The translations under genes were made by a program, and so were the position numbers. From Caryophanon latum (GTDB lineage: Bacteria; Bacillota; Bacilli; Bacillales_A; Planococcaceae), in assembly GCF_001700325.1 (NCBI RefSeq), contig NZ_MATO01000049.1:1-63726 (forward strand): a stretch of 63,726 nucleotides of DNA. The letters run 5' to 3'. Positions 54,783 to 63,567 of this stretch are shown here, in pieces. The notes under the pieces are model-generated. The model was not told the origin of the DNA, ran no database searches, and worked only from the letters and a program-made list of their open reading frames with translations. Each line of letters opens with the position of its first letter. Position 1 is the first letter of the stretch.

Positions 54783-55617
54783 TTGCTAATTCAATTTGGC
54801 GGCGCTGCTCGGCAAGTGCGGCAGCGACAATGTCTTGATGTTCTAGCTGTTGCAGCTCCGCATCACGCGCTGCTTGCTCCTGTTGTCGCTGCTGCTCGGC
54901 TTTCAAATATTTTTTGTAGCCGACGCGCGAAATAATGATGCTAATTTCATATAAAATGAATAGCGGCACAGACACGATAATGTGCGACATAAGCTCTGGT
55001 GGCGCGATAATGGCGGCGGCGACGAACAGCCCGAAGTATGCATATTTTCGCACCTTCCCCATGTAGTCAGGGTTTAAAATGCCGAGGCGCGCTAAAAATA
55101 GCAGCACGACCGGCAATTGAAATAGCACGCCAAACGGCAATGTGAGCTGAAATAAAAATGTGAAGTATTCATTAATACCAATCGTTTGTTCAATTTCTAG
55201 GCGATTTGATAAATCATATGTAAATCGCATGACGAACGGGAACAGCACGTAATATGAAAACGCGAGCCCACCGATAAACAGTAAGAAAATAAATGGAATG
55301 TATGCGAGTGTTGCTTTACGCTCCGTTTCATATAGCCCTGGACTAATAAACGCCCATAGCTGATAAAACAAAAGCGGCGACGACAAAACGAGTGCGACGA
55401 TAAAGATGACTTGAAAATAAATGGCAAGCGGGTCGAGCGGGCTAAAGGCGTTTAATGTAAGCTGCTGTGCCTCATCGCTATACTGAATGTGTTGAATGAT
55501 TGGCTCTGCTACAAAAAAGCCTACCGCAATCGCAGCGATGAAAAACAGCGCCACGAAAAACAGCCGTTTGCGTAGCTCCTCGACATGTTCAATCATCGTT
55601 AAATGCTTTCCATCCAT
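54766..55617 (-). CDS. tatC: Twin-arginine translocase subunit TatC
   Basis: 283 residues from ATG 55617 (AGGTG upstream). Six membrane helices and the signature HVEELRKRL at the N-terminus, with FSPLDPLAIYFQV and SPLLFYQLWAFISPGLYETER regions that bind the twin-arginine signal peptide. The C-terminal tail is a Gln/Ala/Glu-rich coiled coil, longer than in most TatC. Immediately follows tatA. Forms the receptor complex for folded-protein export. Confidence 0.95.
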   Translation of the reverse strand: MDGKHLTMIEHVEELRKRLFFVALFFIAAIAVGFFVAEPIIQHIQYSDEAQQLTLNAFSPLDPLAIYFQVIFIVALVLSSPLLFYQLWAFISPGLYETERKATLAYIPFIFLLFIGGLAFSYYVLFPFVMRFTYDLSNRLEIEQTIGINEYFTFLFQLTLPFGVLFQLPVVLLFLARLGILNPDYMGKVRKYAYFGLFVAAAIIAPPELMSHIIVSVPLFILYEISIIISRVGYKKYLKAEQQRQQEQAARDAELQQLEHQDIVAAALAEQRRQIELANEKQD

Positions 55618-55630
55618 AGACAGCACCTAG

Positions 55631-55810
55631 CTACAGCTTCTTCTTCTCTTGATTCGTATCATCATCATCCGCAAGCCCTCTTGTCGCATTTTTAAATTCA
55701 CGAAGCGTTGAACCCATCGCTTTGCCGAGTTCGGGTAATTTTTTCGGGCCAAAAATTAATAGCGCAACAATGCCAATGATAATCAGACTCATAGGACCAA
55801 TACCACCCAT
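55631..55810 (-). CDS. tatA: Twin-arginine translocase subunit TatA
   Basis: 59 residues from ATG 55810 (GAGGAGG upstream; the open frame to 55882 is not used). One membrane helix, then the FGPKKLPELGKAMG hinge and amphipathic helix, and a charged DDDD...KKK end. With TatC alone it makes a minimal Bacillus-type Tat system in which TatA also plays the TatB role. Confidence 0.95.
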   Translation of the reverse strand: MGGIGPMSLIIIGIVALLIFGPKKLPELGKAMGSTLREFKNATRGLADDDDTNQEKKKL

Positions 55811-56026
55811 TGCACCCACCTCCTCTGTATTATCTTCTATCATACATCTTTCTTGTCGTTTGCGCACATTTTTACTCAACATTTCATTTATTTTTTTCCT
55901 TATAACGACGAGTGCTCACAATGCAGCGCTTTAGTGAAAGAAATGATAACGGAGAGCGACAAGATGTGTTACAATTTTTAATATTGTTTAAACATTTAAA
56001 ATGTATGATGTTTTAGGAGGTTCGAA

Positions 56027-56695
56027 GTGAAACAAGAAGCAAAAATTCCACAGGCGACGACGAAACGGTTACCGCTGTATTATCGTTTTTTACAAAATTT
56101 TGCTGCTGAAGGACAAGAACGCGTATCATCTCAACAGCTTAGCGAAGCAATGAAAATTGATTCGGCAACAATTCGCCGCGATTTTTCTTATTTCGGAGCA
56201 TTAGGCAAAAAAGGATATGGTTATGACGTGCAGTATTTAATTGCCTTTTTCCGTGAGACGTTAAGCCAAAACGAAGTAACGAACGTAGCGTTAATCGGTG
56301 TCGGAAATTTAGGGAATGCTTTATTAAAGTACAACTTCTCTAAAAATCAAAACACACGCATTATCGTTGCCTTCGACTCAAAAGCACCAATTGACGGTAC
56401 ATTTGTAAGTGATATTCCTGTTTTCCCTCCAGAACGTTTAGAAGAAAAAATTAAAGAATTCGGCGTTGAGCTTGCGATTTTAACGGTGACGCCACGCTCT
56501 GCACAGGCGATGGCAACACGCTTAACGAAAACGCCGATCAAAGGCATTATGAACTTCACACCAAACCGTTTAGATGTGCCAAAGTCGATGCATGTGATGA
56601 ACATCGATTTATCGCTTGAGCTTCAAGCACTCACATATTTAGCTCGCAGCACACAACAAGCAAATGACGACTCATTGAAACAGACGGAGCAATAG
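56027..56695 (+). CDS. rex: Redox-sensing transcriptional repressor Rex
   Basis: 222 residues from GTG 56027 (AGGAGG upstream). N-terminal winged helix ([25 protein letters not shown]) and Rossmann domain with [10 protein letters not shown] that binds NADH/NAD. Rex releases its operators when NADH rises, opening fermentation and respiration genes. Divergent from tatA as in Bacillus. I could not find a clear Rex operator in its own upstream region. Confidence 0.97.
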   Translation: MKQEAKIPQATTKRLPLYYRFLQNFAAEGQERVSSQQLSEAMKIDSATIRRDFSYFGALGKKGYGYDVQYLIAFFRETLSQNEVTNVALIGVGNLGNALLKYNFSKNQNTRIIVAFDSKAPIDGTFVSDIPVFPPERLEEKIKEFGVELAILTVTPRSAQAMATRLTKTPIKGIMNFTPNRLDVPKSMHVMNIDLSLELQALTYLARSTQQANDDSLKQTEQ

Positions 56696-56729
56696 TCTCT
56701 GTCTGTTTTTTGTATGGTGATTGTCATGT

Positions 56730-56886
56730 TGCTCTTCACATTCGAGGCAGGCTTTCCGCGGGCGTGGCTTGAGCCTCCTCGTCGCTATGCTCCTGTGGGG
56801 TCTCAAGTCTCATGCTCCTGCGGTTACTCGTCGCAAAAAGAATTTTCGCTTTTCCCGCCGGAGTCCGCCTCTCGTTACGAGCAACA
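56730..56886. repeat. Intergenic repeat family B, copy 3
   Basis: Ends GTTGCTC...CGAGGCAGGCTTTCCGCGGG and CCGGAGTCCGCCTCTCG...GAGCAAC, with the interior TGGGGTCTCAAG. The outer ends are inverted (GTTGCTC/GAGCAAC). Located between rex and the ABC-F gene. Confidence 0.7.
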
Positions 56887-56974
56887 GATACTGCTCTATT
56901 TGAATCGTAGCAATCACTCATTTTCTGCACAAGCAATATGTTAAAATAACAACGATGTAAAGGCGCAGATGGAT

Positions 56975-57067
56975 AACGATTCGCGCCTTGCCAACCGCCA
57001 AAGCATGACGAATGAGACTGCGCGCATTTTGCAGGCTCAGGCGGCATGGGCGGGAGCGCGAATCGTT
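56975..57067. repeat. Long imperfect hairpin element upstream of the ABC-F gene
   Basis: A perfect 12-bp inverted repeat AACGATTCGCGC/GCGCGAATCGTT encloses a further series of paired segments: CTTGCC/GGGCGG, CCGCC/GGCGG, TGAG/CTCA and CTGC/GCAG. About 35 base pairs in 93 nt. It is 44 bp before the ABC-F start codon, so it would lie in that mRNA's leader. Unlike families A and B. Confidence 0.65.
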
Positions 57068-57110
57068 GCTATACCGCACACAAACTAACGAAAGAACTGA
57101 GGTGTAATCC

Positions 57111-59033
57111 ATGATTGTATTACAAGTCAATCAATTATATAAATCATTTATCGCCGACGAAATTTTAAGCGGCGTCAAATTAGAAGTGCAGCACCGTGAT
57201 CGCGTCGCATTAGTCGGACGTAACGGCGCCGGCAAATCGACATTACTGAAAATTATCGCTGGGCAAATGTCGTACGATTCAGGTGACATTATCATTCCAA
57301 AAGACGTGCGACTCGGCTATTTAGAACAGCACGCAGGCATCGATTCAGACCTCTCTATTTGGGACGAGATGATGACGATTTTCGAACCGGTGCGCCAAAT
57401 GGAAAAACGTCTCCGTCACCTTGAACAACAAATGGCAGAGCGTTACGATGACGACAAGCTACTCGCTGACTACGACCAATTGCAGCACGACTTCAAAGAC
57501 GCAGGTGGCTATCAATACGAGGCTGATACGCGCTCGGTGCTTCACGGTATGCAGTTTTTCCATGAAGACTATGCGAAGCCGATTACGTCGCTATCAGGCG
57601 GTCAGCGCACACGTCTAGCGTTAGCGAAGTTGTTATTATCAAAGCCCGACTTGCTTATTCTCGATGAGCCGACGAACCATTTAGATATCGAGACGCTTAG
57701 CTGGCTTGAAAACTATTTAAAAGGCTATGACGGCGCGATTTTAATCGTATCGCATGACCGCTACTTCCTTGACCAAGTCGTTTCTACTGTGTATGAAGTA
57801 TCTCGCCATAAAGTAAATAAATACGTCGGCAACTACAGCGCGTATTTAGACGAAAAGGCAAAAAACTACGAGCGCGATTTAAAAACGTTCGAGCGCCAAA
57901 TGGATGAAAAAGCAAAGCTCGAAGCGTTCATCCAAAAAAATATCGCCCGTGCCTCGACGACGAAAATGGCACAATCACGTCGCAAGCAGTTAGAGCGTAC
58001 AGAATGGATGGACTCTCCAGATGGCGACGAAAAATCAGCGAGCTTCGGCTTTACGATTGAGCGCCAAACAGGAAACGACGTGCTCACGATTGATGACTTA
58101 GCAATCGGTTATCCCGACAAAGAAATTTCACGTAACATTACGATGCGCGTATACCGCGAAGACCGCATCGCACTTGTTGGGCCAAATGGTGTCGGCAAAT
58201 CGACGCTGCTGAAAACGATCGTCAAAGATTTAACGCAGTTTAACGGCACGATTCAATACGGCTCAAACGTTCAAATTGGCTACTACGATCAAGAGCAGGC
58301 GAAGCTCAACAGCAACAAATCGGTGCTACAGGAGCTTTGGGACGAATGGCCGCTGCTAAACGAAAAGGACATTCGCTCGACGCTTGGTCAGTTTTTATTT
58401 AGCGGCGATGACGTCACGAAAGCGGTCAACTCACTTTCTGGTGGTGAGAAGGCGCGCCTTGCCCTTGCGAAGCTTATGATGCAAAAGGCGAACGTATTAA
58501 TTCTCGATGAGCCGACGAACCATTTAGACTTAGATAGTAAAGAGGTGCTTGAGAACGCGCTCATCGACTATCCTGGTACGCTACTATTCGTTTCACACGA
58601 CCGTTACTTTATTAACCGTATTGCGACGAAGGTTGTCGAGCTGTCGAACACTGGTGCATTCGAATATTTAGGTGACTACGATTATTACGTCGAGAAAAAG
58701 CTAGAGCTTGAAGAAATCGAAGCGGCGAAACTAGCTGCCCAGCAAACGAACGATACTGTCATCGCTACACCGAAAAGCACGACGTCGACAATCGATAAAG
58801 ATGCGAAAAAGCGCGAGCGTCAAATTCGCCGTTCAATTGAAGATTTAGAGCAAAAAATGGGCGCGCTGGACGACACGATTGCACAACTTGAAGAACAGCT
58901 TTGCGACCCAGACGTGTTCTCAAATCACGAAAAAGCATTCACTGTGCAAACCGACCTCGATGCACAAAAGGCGGCACACGAGGAGCTAGAAATGCAGTGG
59001 CTTGAGTTAAACGAAGAGCTCGAAACATTATAA
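57111..59033 (+). CDS. ABC-F family ATPase (YdiF-like)
   Basis: 640 residues. Two ABC modules without membrane domain: Walker A GRNGAGKST and GPNGVGKST, signatures LSGGQRTRLALAKL and LSGGEKARLALAKL, Walker B LLILDEPTNHLD twice. The P-site tRNA interaction linker (long helix pair around residues 240-320) separates them, and a C-terminal coiled coil covers 560-640. ABC-F proteins act on the ribosome as translation factors or in antibiotic protection. In B. subtilis YdiF occupies the same neighbourhood, which favours a housekeeping factor. GAGGTG precedes ATG. Confidence 0.94.
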   Translation: MIVLQVNQLYKSFIADEILSGVKLEVQHRDRVALVGRNGAGKSTLLKIIAGQMSYDSGDIIIPKDVRLGYLEQHAGIDSDLSIWDEMMTIFEPVRQMEKRLRHLEQQMAERYDDDKLLADYDQLQHDFKDAGGYQYEADTRSVLHGMQFFHEDYAKPITSLSGGQRTRLALAKLLLSKPDLLILDEPTNHLDIETLSWLENYLKGYDGAILIVSHDRYFLDQVVSTVYEVSRHKVNKYVGNYSAYLDEKAKNYERDLKTFERQMDEKAKLEAFIQKNIARASTTKMAQSRRKQLERTEWMDSPDGDEKSASFGFTIERQTGNDVLTIDDLAIGYPDKEISRNITMRVYREDRIALVGPNGVGKSTLLKTIVKDLTQFNGTIQYGSNVQIGYYDQEQAKLNSNKSVLQELWDEWPLLNEKDIRSTLGQFLFSGDDVTKAVNSLSGGEKARLALAKLMMQKANVLILDEPTNHLDLDSKEVLENALIDYPGTLLFVSHDRYFINRIATKVVELSNTGAFEYLGDYDYYVEKKLELEEIEAAKLAAQQTNDTVIATPKSTTSTIDKDAKKRERQIRRSIEDLEQKMGALDDTIAQLEEQLCDPDVFSNHEKAFTVQTDLDAQKAAHEELEMQWLELNEELETL

Positions 59034-59076
59034 AAAAACCCCGCGTTCGCAATTTGCCGACGCGGGGTTTTTTGCA
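59032..59076. terminator. Terminator of the ABC-F gene
   Basis: AAAAACCCCGCGT / ACGCGGGGTTTTTT hairpin; strong in the plus direction. Confidence 0.9.
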
Positions 59077-59161
59077 AGTTGTGGATAACTTTTTTATTCG
59101 TTTCCTCATAGCTGTGGATAAGTACAAAAAAACGACGCGCTACATACGCACGTCGCCTTCA

Positions 59162-60178
59162 TTATTTCACCCACGTTTTCAGTTCCATACCCGGGCGTCC
59201 GTTCATCGCCATATTGCCGCGTTCACCTGCAACGAACATGTAATGCGCCGCCGCACCGATCATCGCCGCATTGTCTGTACATAAGTTTAGCGGTGGCACG
59301 TAAAACGGAATGCCCTCTGCCGCAAACGTTTCCTCTAAAGACGTACGCAGCCCTTTATTCGCCGATACGCCACCTGCTGCGATTACTTGCTTCACATTAA
59401 ACTCGCGTGCTGCACGAAGCGTTTTTGCTGTTAATACTTCCACAACGCTATCTTGGAAACCTTTTGCGACATGTGCCGCCACAATTTCCTCGCCGCGCTG
59501 ATCCATATTGTGCTTGTAGTTAATAACCGCCGACTTTAAGCCACTAAAGCTAAAATCATACGAGCCTTCCTCAAGCCAAATACGCGGAAATTTCACCGCC
59601 TCGTCCGCCTCATGTGCTAATTTATCGATGTGCGGTCCACCTGGGTACGGCAAGTTTAACACGCGTGCCACTTTATCATACGCCTCACCTGCTGCATCAT
59701 CACGCGTCTCGCCAATTAGCTCAAAATGTCCGTGCTCGTTCATTAATACAATTTCCGTATGCCCACCTGAAACGACAAGTGCAAGCAGCGGAAACTCCAT
59801 CGGCTGCACTAAGTTGTTCGCATAAATATGTCCTGCGATGTGATGCGTACCAACAATCGGTAAGCCGTGTGCAAATGCAAATGCTTTCGCCGCGTTAATT
59901 CCAATTAGCAGCGCCCCAACTAATCCAGGACCTTCCGTTACGGCAACCGCTGTTAACTCGCTCGGTGTCATGTTCGCCTTCGTAAGCGCCTCTTCAATGA
60001 CGATCGTAATTTGCTCGACGTGATGACGCGACGCAATTTCTGGCACGACCCCACCGAAACGTTTATGGCTTTCAATTTGTGACGACACGACGTTTGAAAT
60101 AATGTCCGTGCCATTTTTTATAATCGCTGCAGCTGTTTCATCACAGCTCGTTTCAATTGCTAAAATGTATGTTTCCAT
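59162..60178 (-). CDS. tsaD: tRNA N6-threonylcarbamoyltransferase TsaD
   Basis: 338 residues, Kae1/TsaD family. Metal-binding histidines in [10 protein letters not shown]; nucleotide-binding [20 protein letters not shown] and [10 protein letters not shown] motifs. It transfers threonylcarbamoyl from TC-AMP to A37 of ANN-decoding tRNAs, with TsaB and TsaE encoded two and three genes upstream. The start follows the rimI stop directly. Confidence 0.97.
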   Translation of the reverse strand: METYILAIETSCDETAAAIIKNGTDIISNVVSSQIESHKRFGGVVPEIASRHHVEQITIVIEEALTKANMTPSELTAVAVTEGPGLVGALLIGINAAKAFAFAHGLPIVGTHHIAGHIYANNLVQPMEFPLLALVVSGGHTEIVLMNEHGHFELIGETRDDAAGEAYDKVARVLNLPYPGGPHIDKLAHEADEAVKFPRIWLEEGSYDFSFSGLKSAVINYKHNMDQRGEEIVAAHVAKGFQDSVVEVLTAKTLRAAREFNVKQVIAAGGVSANKGLRTSLEETFAAEGIPFYVPPLNLCTDNAAMIGAAAHYMFVAGERGNMAMNGRPGMELKTWVK

Positions 60179-60619
60179 TTATAAGTTCACCCACATCACA
60201 AGTGCGTCCTCTCCGTTATCAACATAATATTTTTTACGAAGCCCGCCCTCTTGGAATCCTAACTTTTTATATAAATTTTGTGCTACTGTATTTGTGACGC
60301 GTACTTCTAAGCTCATAACGTCCATACCTGCCTCTTTTGCAATGCGCATCGCCTCACGCATAAGCGTTTCACCAATGCGTTGCCCACGCAAGCTCGTCGT
60401 TACCGCTACATTCGTAATTTGCGCCGCATCAATGACATTCCATAACCCACAAAAGCCAACGATTTCGCCTTCATGCTCGGCAACGATATAATGGGCATAT
60501 TCATTTTCGTTCATTTCGTAATAAAACGAATCAAGTGACCACGGTGTCGGAAACGTTGCGACCTCAATGTCATGTACAGCTGGCACATCTGCAAGTGTCA
60601 TTTGTCGGTACGTAATCAT
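60179..60619 (-). CDS. rimI: Ribosomal protein S18-alanine N-acetyltransferase-like RimI
   Basis: 146-residue GNAT protein. Acetyl-CoA loop VTTSLRGQRIGETLM and the downstream LEVRVTNTVAQNLYKKLGF, the RimI signature. Embedded in the t6A operon between tsaB and tsaD, with a four-base overlap to tsaB, as in many Bacilli. Target N-terminal alanine of S18 is inferred from family. Confidence 0.93.
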   Translation of the reverse strand: MITYRQMTLADVPAVHDIEVATFPTPWSLDSFYYEMNENEYAHYIVAEHEGEIVGFCGLWNVIDAAQITNVAVTTSLRGQRIGETLMREAMRIAKEAGMDVMSLEVRVTNTVAQNLYKKLGFQEGGLRKKYYVDNGEDALVMWVNL

Positions 60620-61311
60620 TTCTTTTGCTCCTTGATCCAGTTTGCTTCAGCTTCTGCAATGCGCTTGTATTGTGGCACGAAGCGATGCGTTTCCTCAACA
60701 GCTGGTAGCTCCTGCTGCGCTGCGATATGCACAACTTGTGATGCACGTGGCAAGTCAAGCACTTGTGGCGCACGAATGGCTAAATGCCCAAGTTGCGCTT
60801 CGATAACGTCCCAATATTGCTCCACGTCCGTTCCAACAAACATAACAGGGCGCGCAAATGCTTTTAGCTTAATGCATAAATCATCAATCGATTCATGCGT
60901 ATCGATCATAATTTCCTCAAGTGTTAAACCTTCATAAAGCGCCGTGTACACATGATTGCGACGCGCATCAACAATCGGACAAATTAAGCCGCTATAAAGA
61001 CTTGCGTTCGCCGCTAATGCTTGTAAGCTCGACACACCGATCAACGGCTTTTGTAACGTCCATGCAAGCGTCTTTGCGATCGTCACTCCAATGCGCACAC
61101 CTGTGTATGAACCTGGTCCTTGTGATACCGCAATCGCATCAATTTGCGCTGCTGTTATTTTCGCCTTTTGTAGCACTTCCTCGACAGCTGGCATCGCGCC
61201 GTTTGAATGTGTTAATTTATTGTTTTGCACAATTTCTGCGATGACGCGACCATCTTCTACGACCGCGACAGACAACGGTGCATTCGCCGTTTCAATTCCT
61301 AAATAAATCAT
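60616..61311 (-). CDS. tsaB: tRNA threonylcarbamoyladenosine biosynthesis protein TsaB
   Basis: 231 residues, inactive TsaD paralog that forms the TsaB-TsaD dimer. Begins MIYLGIETAN and contains VSQGPGSYTGVRIG and SSLQALA blocks. Overlaps tsaE and rimI by four bases each, so translation is coupled across the operon. Confidence 0.95.
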   Translation of the reverse strand: MIYLGIETANAPLSVAVVEDGRVIAEIVQNNKLTHSNGAMPAVEEVLQKAKITAAQIDAIAVSQGPGSYTGVRIGVTIAKTLAWTLQKPLIGVSSLQALAANASLYSGLICPIVDARRNHVYTALYEGLTLEEIMIDTHESIDDLCIKLKAFARPVMFVGTDVEQYWDVIEAQLGHLAIRAPQVLDLPRASQVVHIAAQQELPAVEETHRFVPQYKRIAEAEANWIKEQKK

Positions 61312-61760
61312 TTCATTAGCTCCTCACATAAACGCTCGTAATGCTGTCCTATTGGCTTTAACTCAATGCGACGCTCCGTATCTCCTTCACGGTATATTTC
61401 AATCGCTAAACGGTCCTTTGGCAGCTCCTCGTCAATATATTGCGCCCATTCAACGATGCTCACCGCGTCCCCATAAAATAATTCATCCCAACCTAAATCT
61501 TCATCGCTCTCACTTAAGCGATACACATCTAAATGATTGAGCGGCAGGCGACCTTCATATTGCTTTAAAATCGTAAACGTTGGGCTGCTCACATTGCGTG
61601 TAATGCCTAACCCTTTTGCGATCGCCTTCGTCAATGTCGTTTTGCCTGCACCTAAATCTCCCTCAAGCGTCAGCACATCTCCTGCCTCTAGCAAATGCGC
61701 GAGCTGCTGTGCAAATTGCTCTGTTTCTTCAAGCGATGTCACGTATTTTGTATAATTCAT
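61308..61760 (-). CDS. tsaE: tRNA threonylcarbamoyladenosine biosynthesis ATPase TsaE
   Basis: 150 residues. P-loop GDLGAGKTTLTKAIAKGL, then SPTF and HLDVYRL motifs typical of TsaE. First gene of the tsaE-tsaB-rimI-tsaD operon. ATP hydrolysis by TsaE drives the cycle of the TsaBD complex. The thiL gene found before it in B. subtilis is absent here. Confidence 0.96.
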   Translation of the reverse strand: MNYTKYVTSLEETEQFAQQLAHLLEAGDVLTLEGDLGAGKTTLTKAIAKGLGITRNVSSPTFTILKQYEGRLPLNHLDVYRLSESDEDLGWDELFYGDAVSIVEWAQYIDEELPKDRLAIEIYREGDTERRIELKPIGQHYERLCEELMK

Positions 61761-61899
61761 AATGCGTCCTCTCTACGATAAAAATTCAATACTCCTAGTT
61801 TACCTAAATATACCGCAACATTCAAAGTGATTCACTTCGAAAAGCGCTTTTTCGTCTGCTATACTATAGATGACTAACGAAGTAATCGAGGTGAAAAAC

Positions 61900-62115
61900 A
61901 TGAACGTACAATTATTCCGCGACGGTGAGCAAGTTGCAGCAATCGCCGGTACGACCGTTACTTGCGATGACAACAAGCTTCACGAATGCTTACTAGCAAT
62001 CGTCAATAACTACGAGACGAGTACATTTCCCGCGCATTTAAACAAAGACGACTTGCTATTTGATTCGATTAAAGGCTTTTGTTCCATCAATGGCATCGCT
62101 GTAGAACGTGCTTAA
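61900..62115 (+). CDS. Hypothetical small protein
   Basis: 71 residues from ATG 61900 (GAGGTG upstream; the frame's earlier ATG has no signal). Two cysteine-containing segments (VTCDDNKLHECLLAIV and GFCSINGIAVE) around a short helix; acidic. Divergent from tsaE and convergent with a lipoprotein gene, with its own bidirectional terminator. Family not recognised. Confidence 0.7.
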   Translation: MNVQLFRDGEQVAAIAGTTVTCDDNKLHECLLAIVNNYETSTFPAHLNKDDLLFDSIKGFCSINGIAVERA

Positions 62116-62118
62116 TAC

Positions 62119-62168
62119 ATGAAAAAAGCTGTGCTAACGCCACAAACGGACATTAGCACAGCTCTCTT
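62119..62168. terminator. Bidirectional terminator between two small genes
   Basis: AAAGCTGTGCTAA / TTAGCACAGCT stem with A and T tracts. Confidence 0.85.
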
Positions 62169-62170
62169 TA

Positions 62171-62533
62171 TTACGGTTTCGCACGCTCTTTTTCTTCTTC
62201 CGCTAAATCTCGTTTCGAATGCCCTTGAATCATTATTTTTTCTTTCATTTTCAGCTTGTCCTGTTCAAACGTAATTGCATACGCCGTCGTCATGAGCTGC
62301 TCGTCATGCCATATGTATTTGCCATCTTCTTTTTTTTGCTCCGCGCCACGCACAATTTCAACAACTTCCATGTACGTCATACCTTCTTGCAGCTGCTCAA
62401 ACTCTGTAGCATTCATATAACGTTGCCAACTATACTGATTCGTATTTTCTATATCTTCAATCGGATCACTATTACACGCTACTAAAAAGACGCTACATAG
62501 CAATGCAGGTGCAAATTTATGTACTTTTGCCAT
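62171..62533 (-). CDS. Small lipoprotein with a SmpA/DUF3862-like fold
   Basis: 120 residues from ATG 62533 (AAGGGGATG upstream). Lipobox FLVAC gives Cys20 as the anchor. The mature part has the GMTYMEVVEIV pattern seen in BLIP-like/SmpA-OmlA/DUF3862 small domains, then WHDEQLMTTAYAITFEQDKL, where this fold has beta strands. Role unknown; outer face of the membrane. Confidence 0.75.
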   Translation of the reverse strand: MAKVHKFAPALLCSVFLVACNSDPIEDIENTNQYSWQRYMNATEFEQLQEGMTYMEVVEIVRGAEQKKEDGKYIWHDEQLMTTAYAITFEQDKLKMKEKIMIQGHSKRDLAEEEKERAKP

Positions 62534-62665
62534 CAACTAACATCCCCTTATATTCAACACTTCATAAGCACTATATATACCCATCTTAAAATCAATTAAA
62601 ACAAATATATTCCATCTTTACAAATGTTAAGGTTCATCACCGTAAGCTCGGGTTGACGTATAAAA

Positions 62666-62794
62666 GTTGCTTGAAACGAGAGGCGGACTCCAGCGGTAAA
62701 AACGCGAGCCTCGAGACCCCGCAGTCGTGAGGCACGAACGACGAGGAGGTTTGAGCCGCGCCCGCGGAAAGCCTGCCTCGACGTGAAAAGCAAT
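62666..62794. repeat. Intergenic repeat family B, copy 4
   Basis: Starts GTTGCTTGAAACGAGAGGCGG and ends GCCTGCCTCGACGTGAAAAGCAAT; the ends are imperfect inverted repeats. The interior contains CGAGACCCCGCAG and GAGGTTTGAGCCG, related to the family A core. Confidence 0.7.
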
Positions 62795-62930
62795 CCCAAA
62801 TTATGGTGAAGAGCCAATGTTAATTTAGTAAGGTAACTGCTATTGCCTATTCCACTCAATACACTTGCCGATTACAATGCTTCACGTTATTGGGTTTTCA
62901 TAAGCCGAATTCATGCTATCAATAAAATAT

Positions 62931-63171
62931 CAAGCATGTTGATTAGCCATTAAACTAGCATTTCACATACTGCGGCTCGCGTTCCTAGGGCTCGGCGGCG
63001 AACACGATGTCGGTCCTAAAAGGATGACTCGTGTAGTGGCGCTTATCGCCTTCCTCAAGCCTCCGCGCCTCTCCAACGTCGAGACTTACAGAATGTTTCG
63101 CCATGAGCTATTTCCCAAGGAGTCTCAACAAGCCATTCAGCTGTATAAAAATGGCTAATGAACAGACCTGC
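62931..63171. repeat. Intergenic repeat family A, copy 4
   Basis: Left end CAAGCATGTTGATTAGCC and right end GGCTAATGAACAGACCTG are imperfect inverted repeats. The core matches copy 2 at both sides but carries an extra internal segment near 63000-63050. Confidence 0.75.
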
Positions 63172-63209
63172 TAAAATATATGTCGTCAACACGCTTTATT
63201 TTCCATAAG

Positions 63210-63246
63210 AAAAACGAGGCACGAATTAAATTCGTACCTCGTTCTT
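63210..63246 (-). terminator. rRNA operon terminator
   Basis: AACGAGGTACGAAT / ATTCGTGCCTCGTT hairpin followed by TTTTC, directly after the 5S gene. Confidence 0.85.
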
Positions 63247-63247
63247 T

Positions 63248-63362
<115 letters not shown>

Positions 63363-63567
63363 ACTATATTACGGCTTCCAATCTACGGCGCAATTCATTG
63401 TCAACTTCTTCACTCACTCCTCATGTACTTCAGTACACTGCGGGGCTCGTTCATCGTTTCCTCGACTTGCTTGTATGTTGAAACCCTTACGTAGAAAATT
63501 CATTCTACTTAATTAGAAAGAATTGTTCTTTCAAAACTGGATAAACGCGATATCATTGAAAACAGAT

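Noticed and set aside
55883-56026. Rex operator upstream of rex
   Set aside because: No TTGTGAA-N6-TTCACAA-like site could be found; only weak partial matches.
56736-57047. Minus-strand ORF of 103 residues between rex and the ABC-F gene
   Set aside because: It lies across a family B repeat and the long hairpin; composition is that of translated GC-rich repeat DNA and there is no start signal.
56975-57067. T-box or other known riboswitch before the ABC-F gene
   Set aside because: No TGGNACCGCG antiterminator motif, no specifier loop and no terminator T run.
63363-63567. tRNA gene in the 23S-5S spacer
   Set aside because: No cloverleaf arms or TTCRA T-loop; the sequence looks like an ordinary rRNA spacer.
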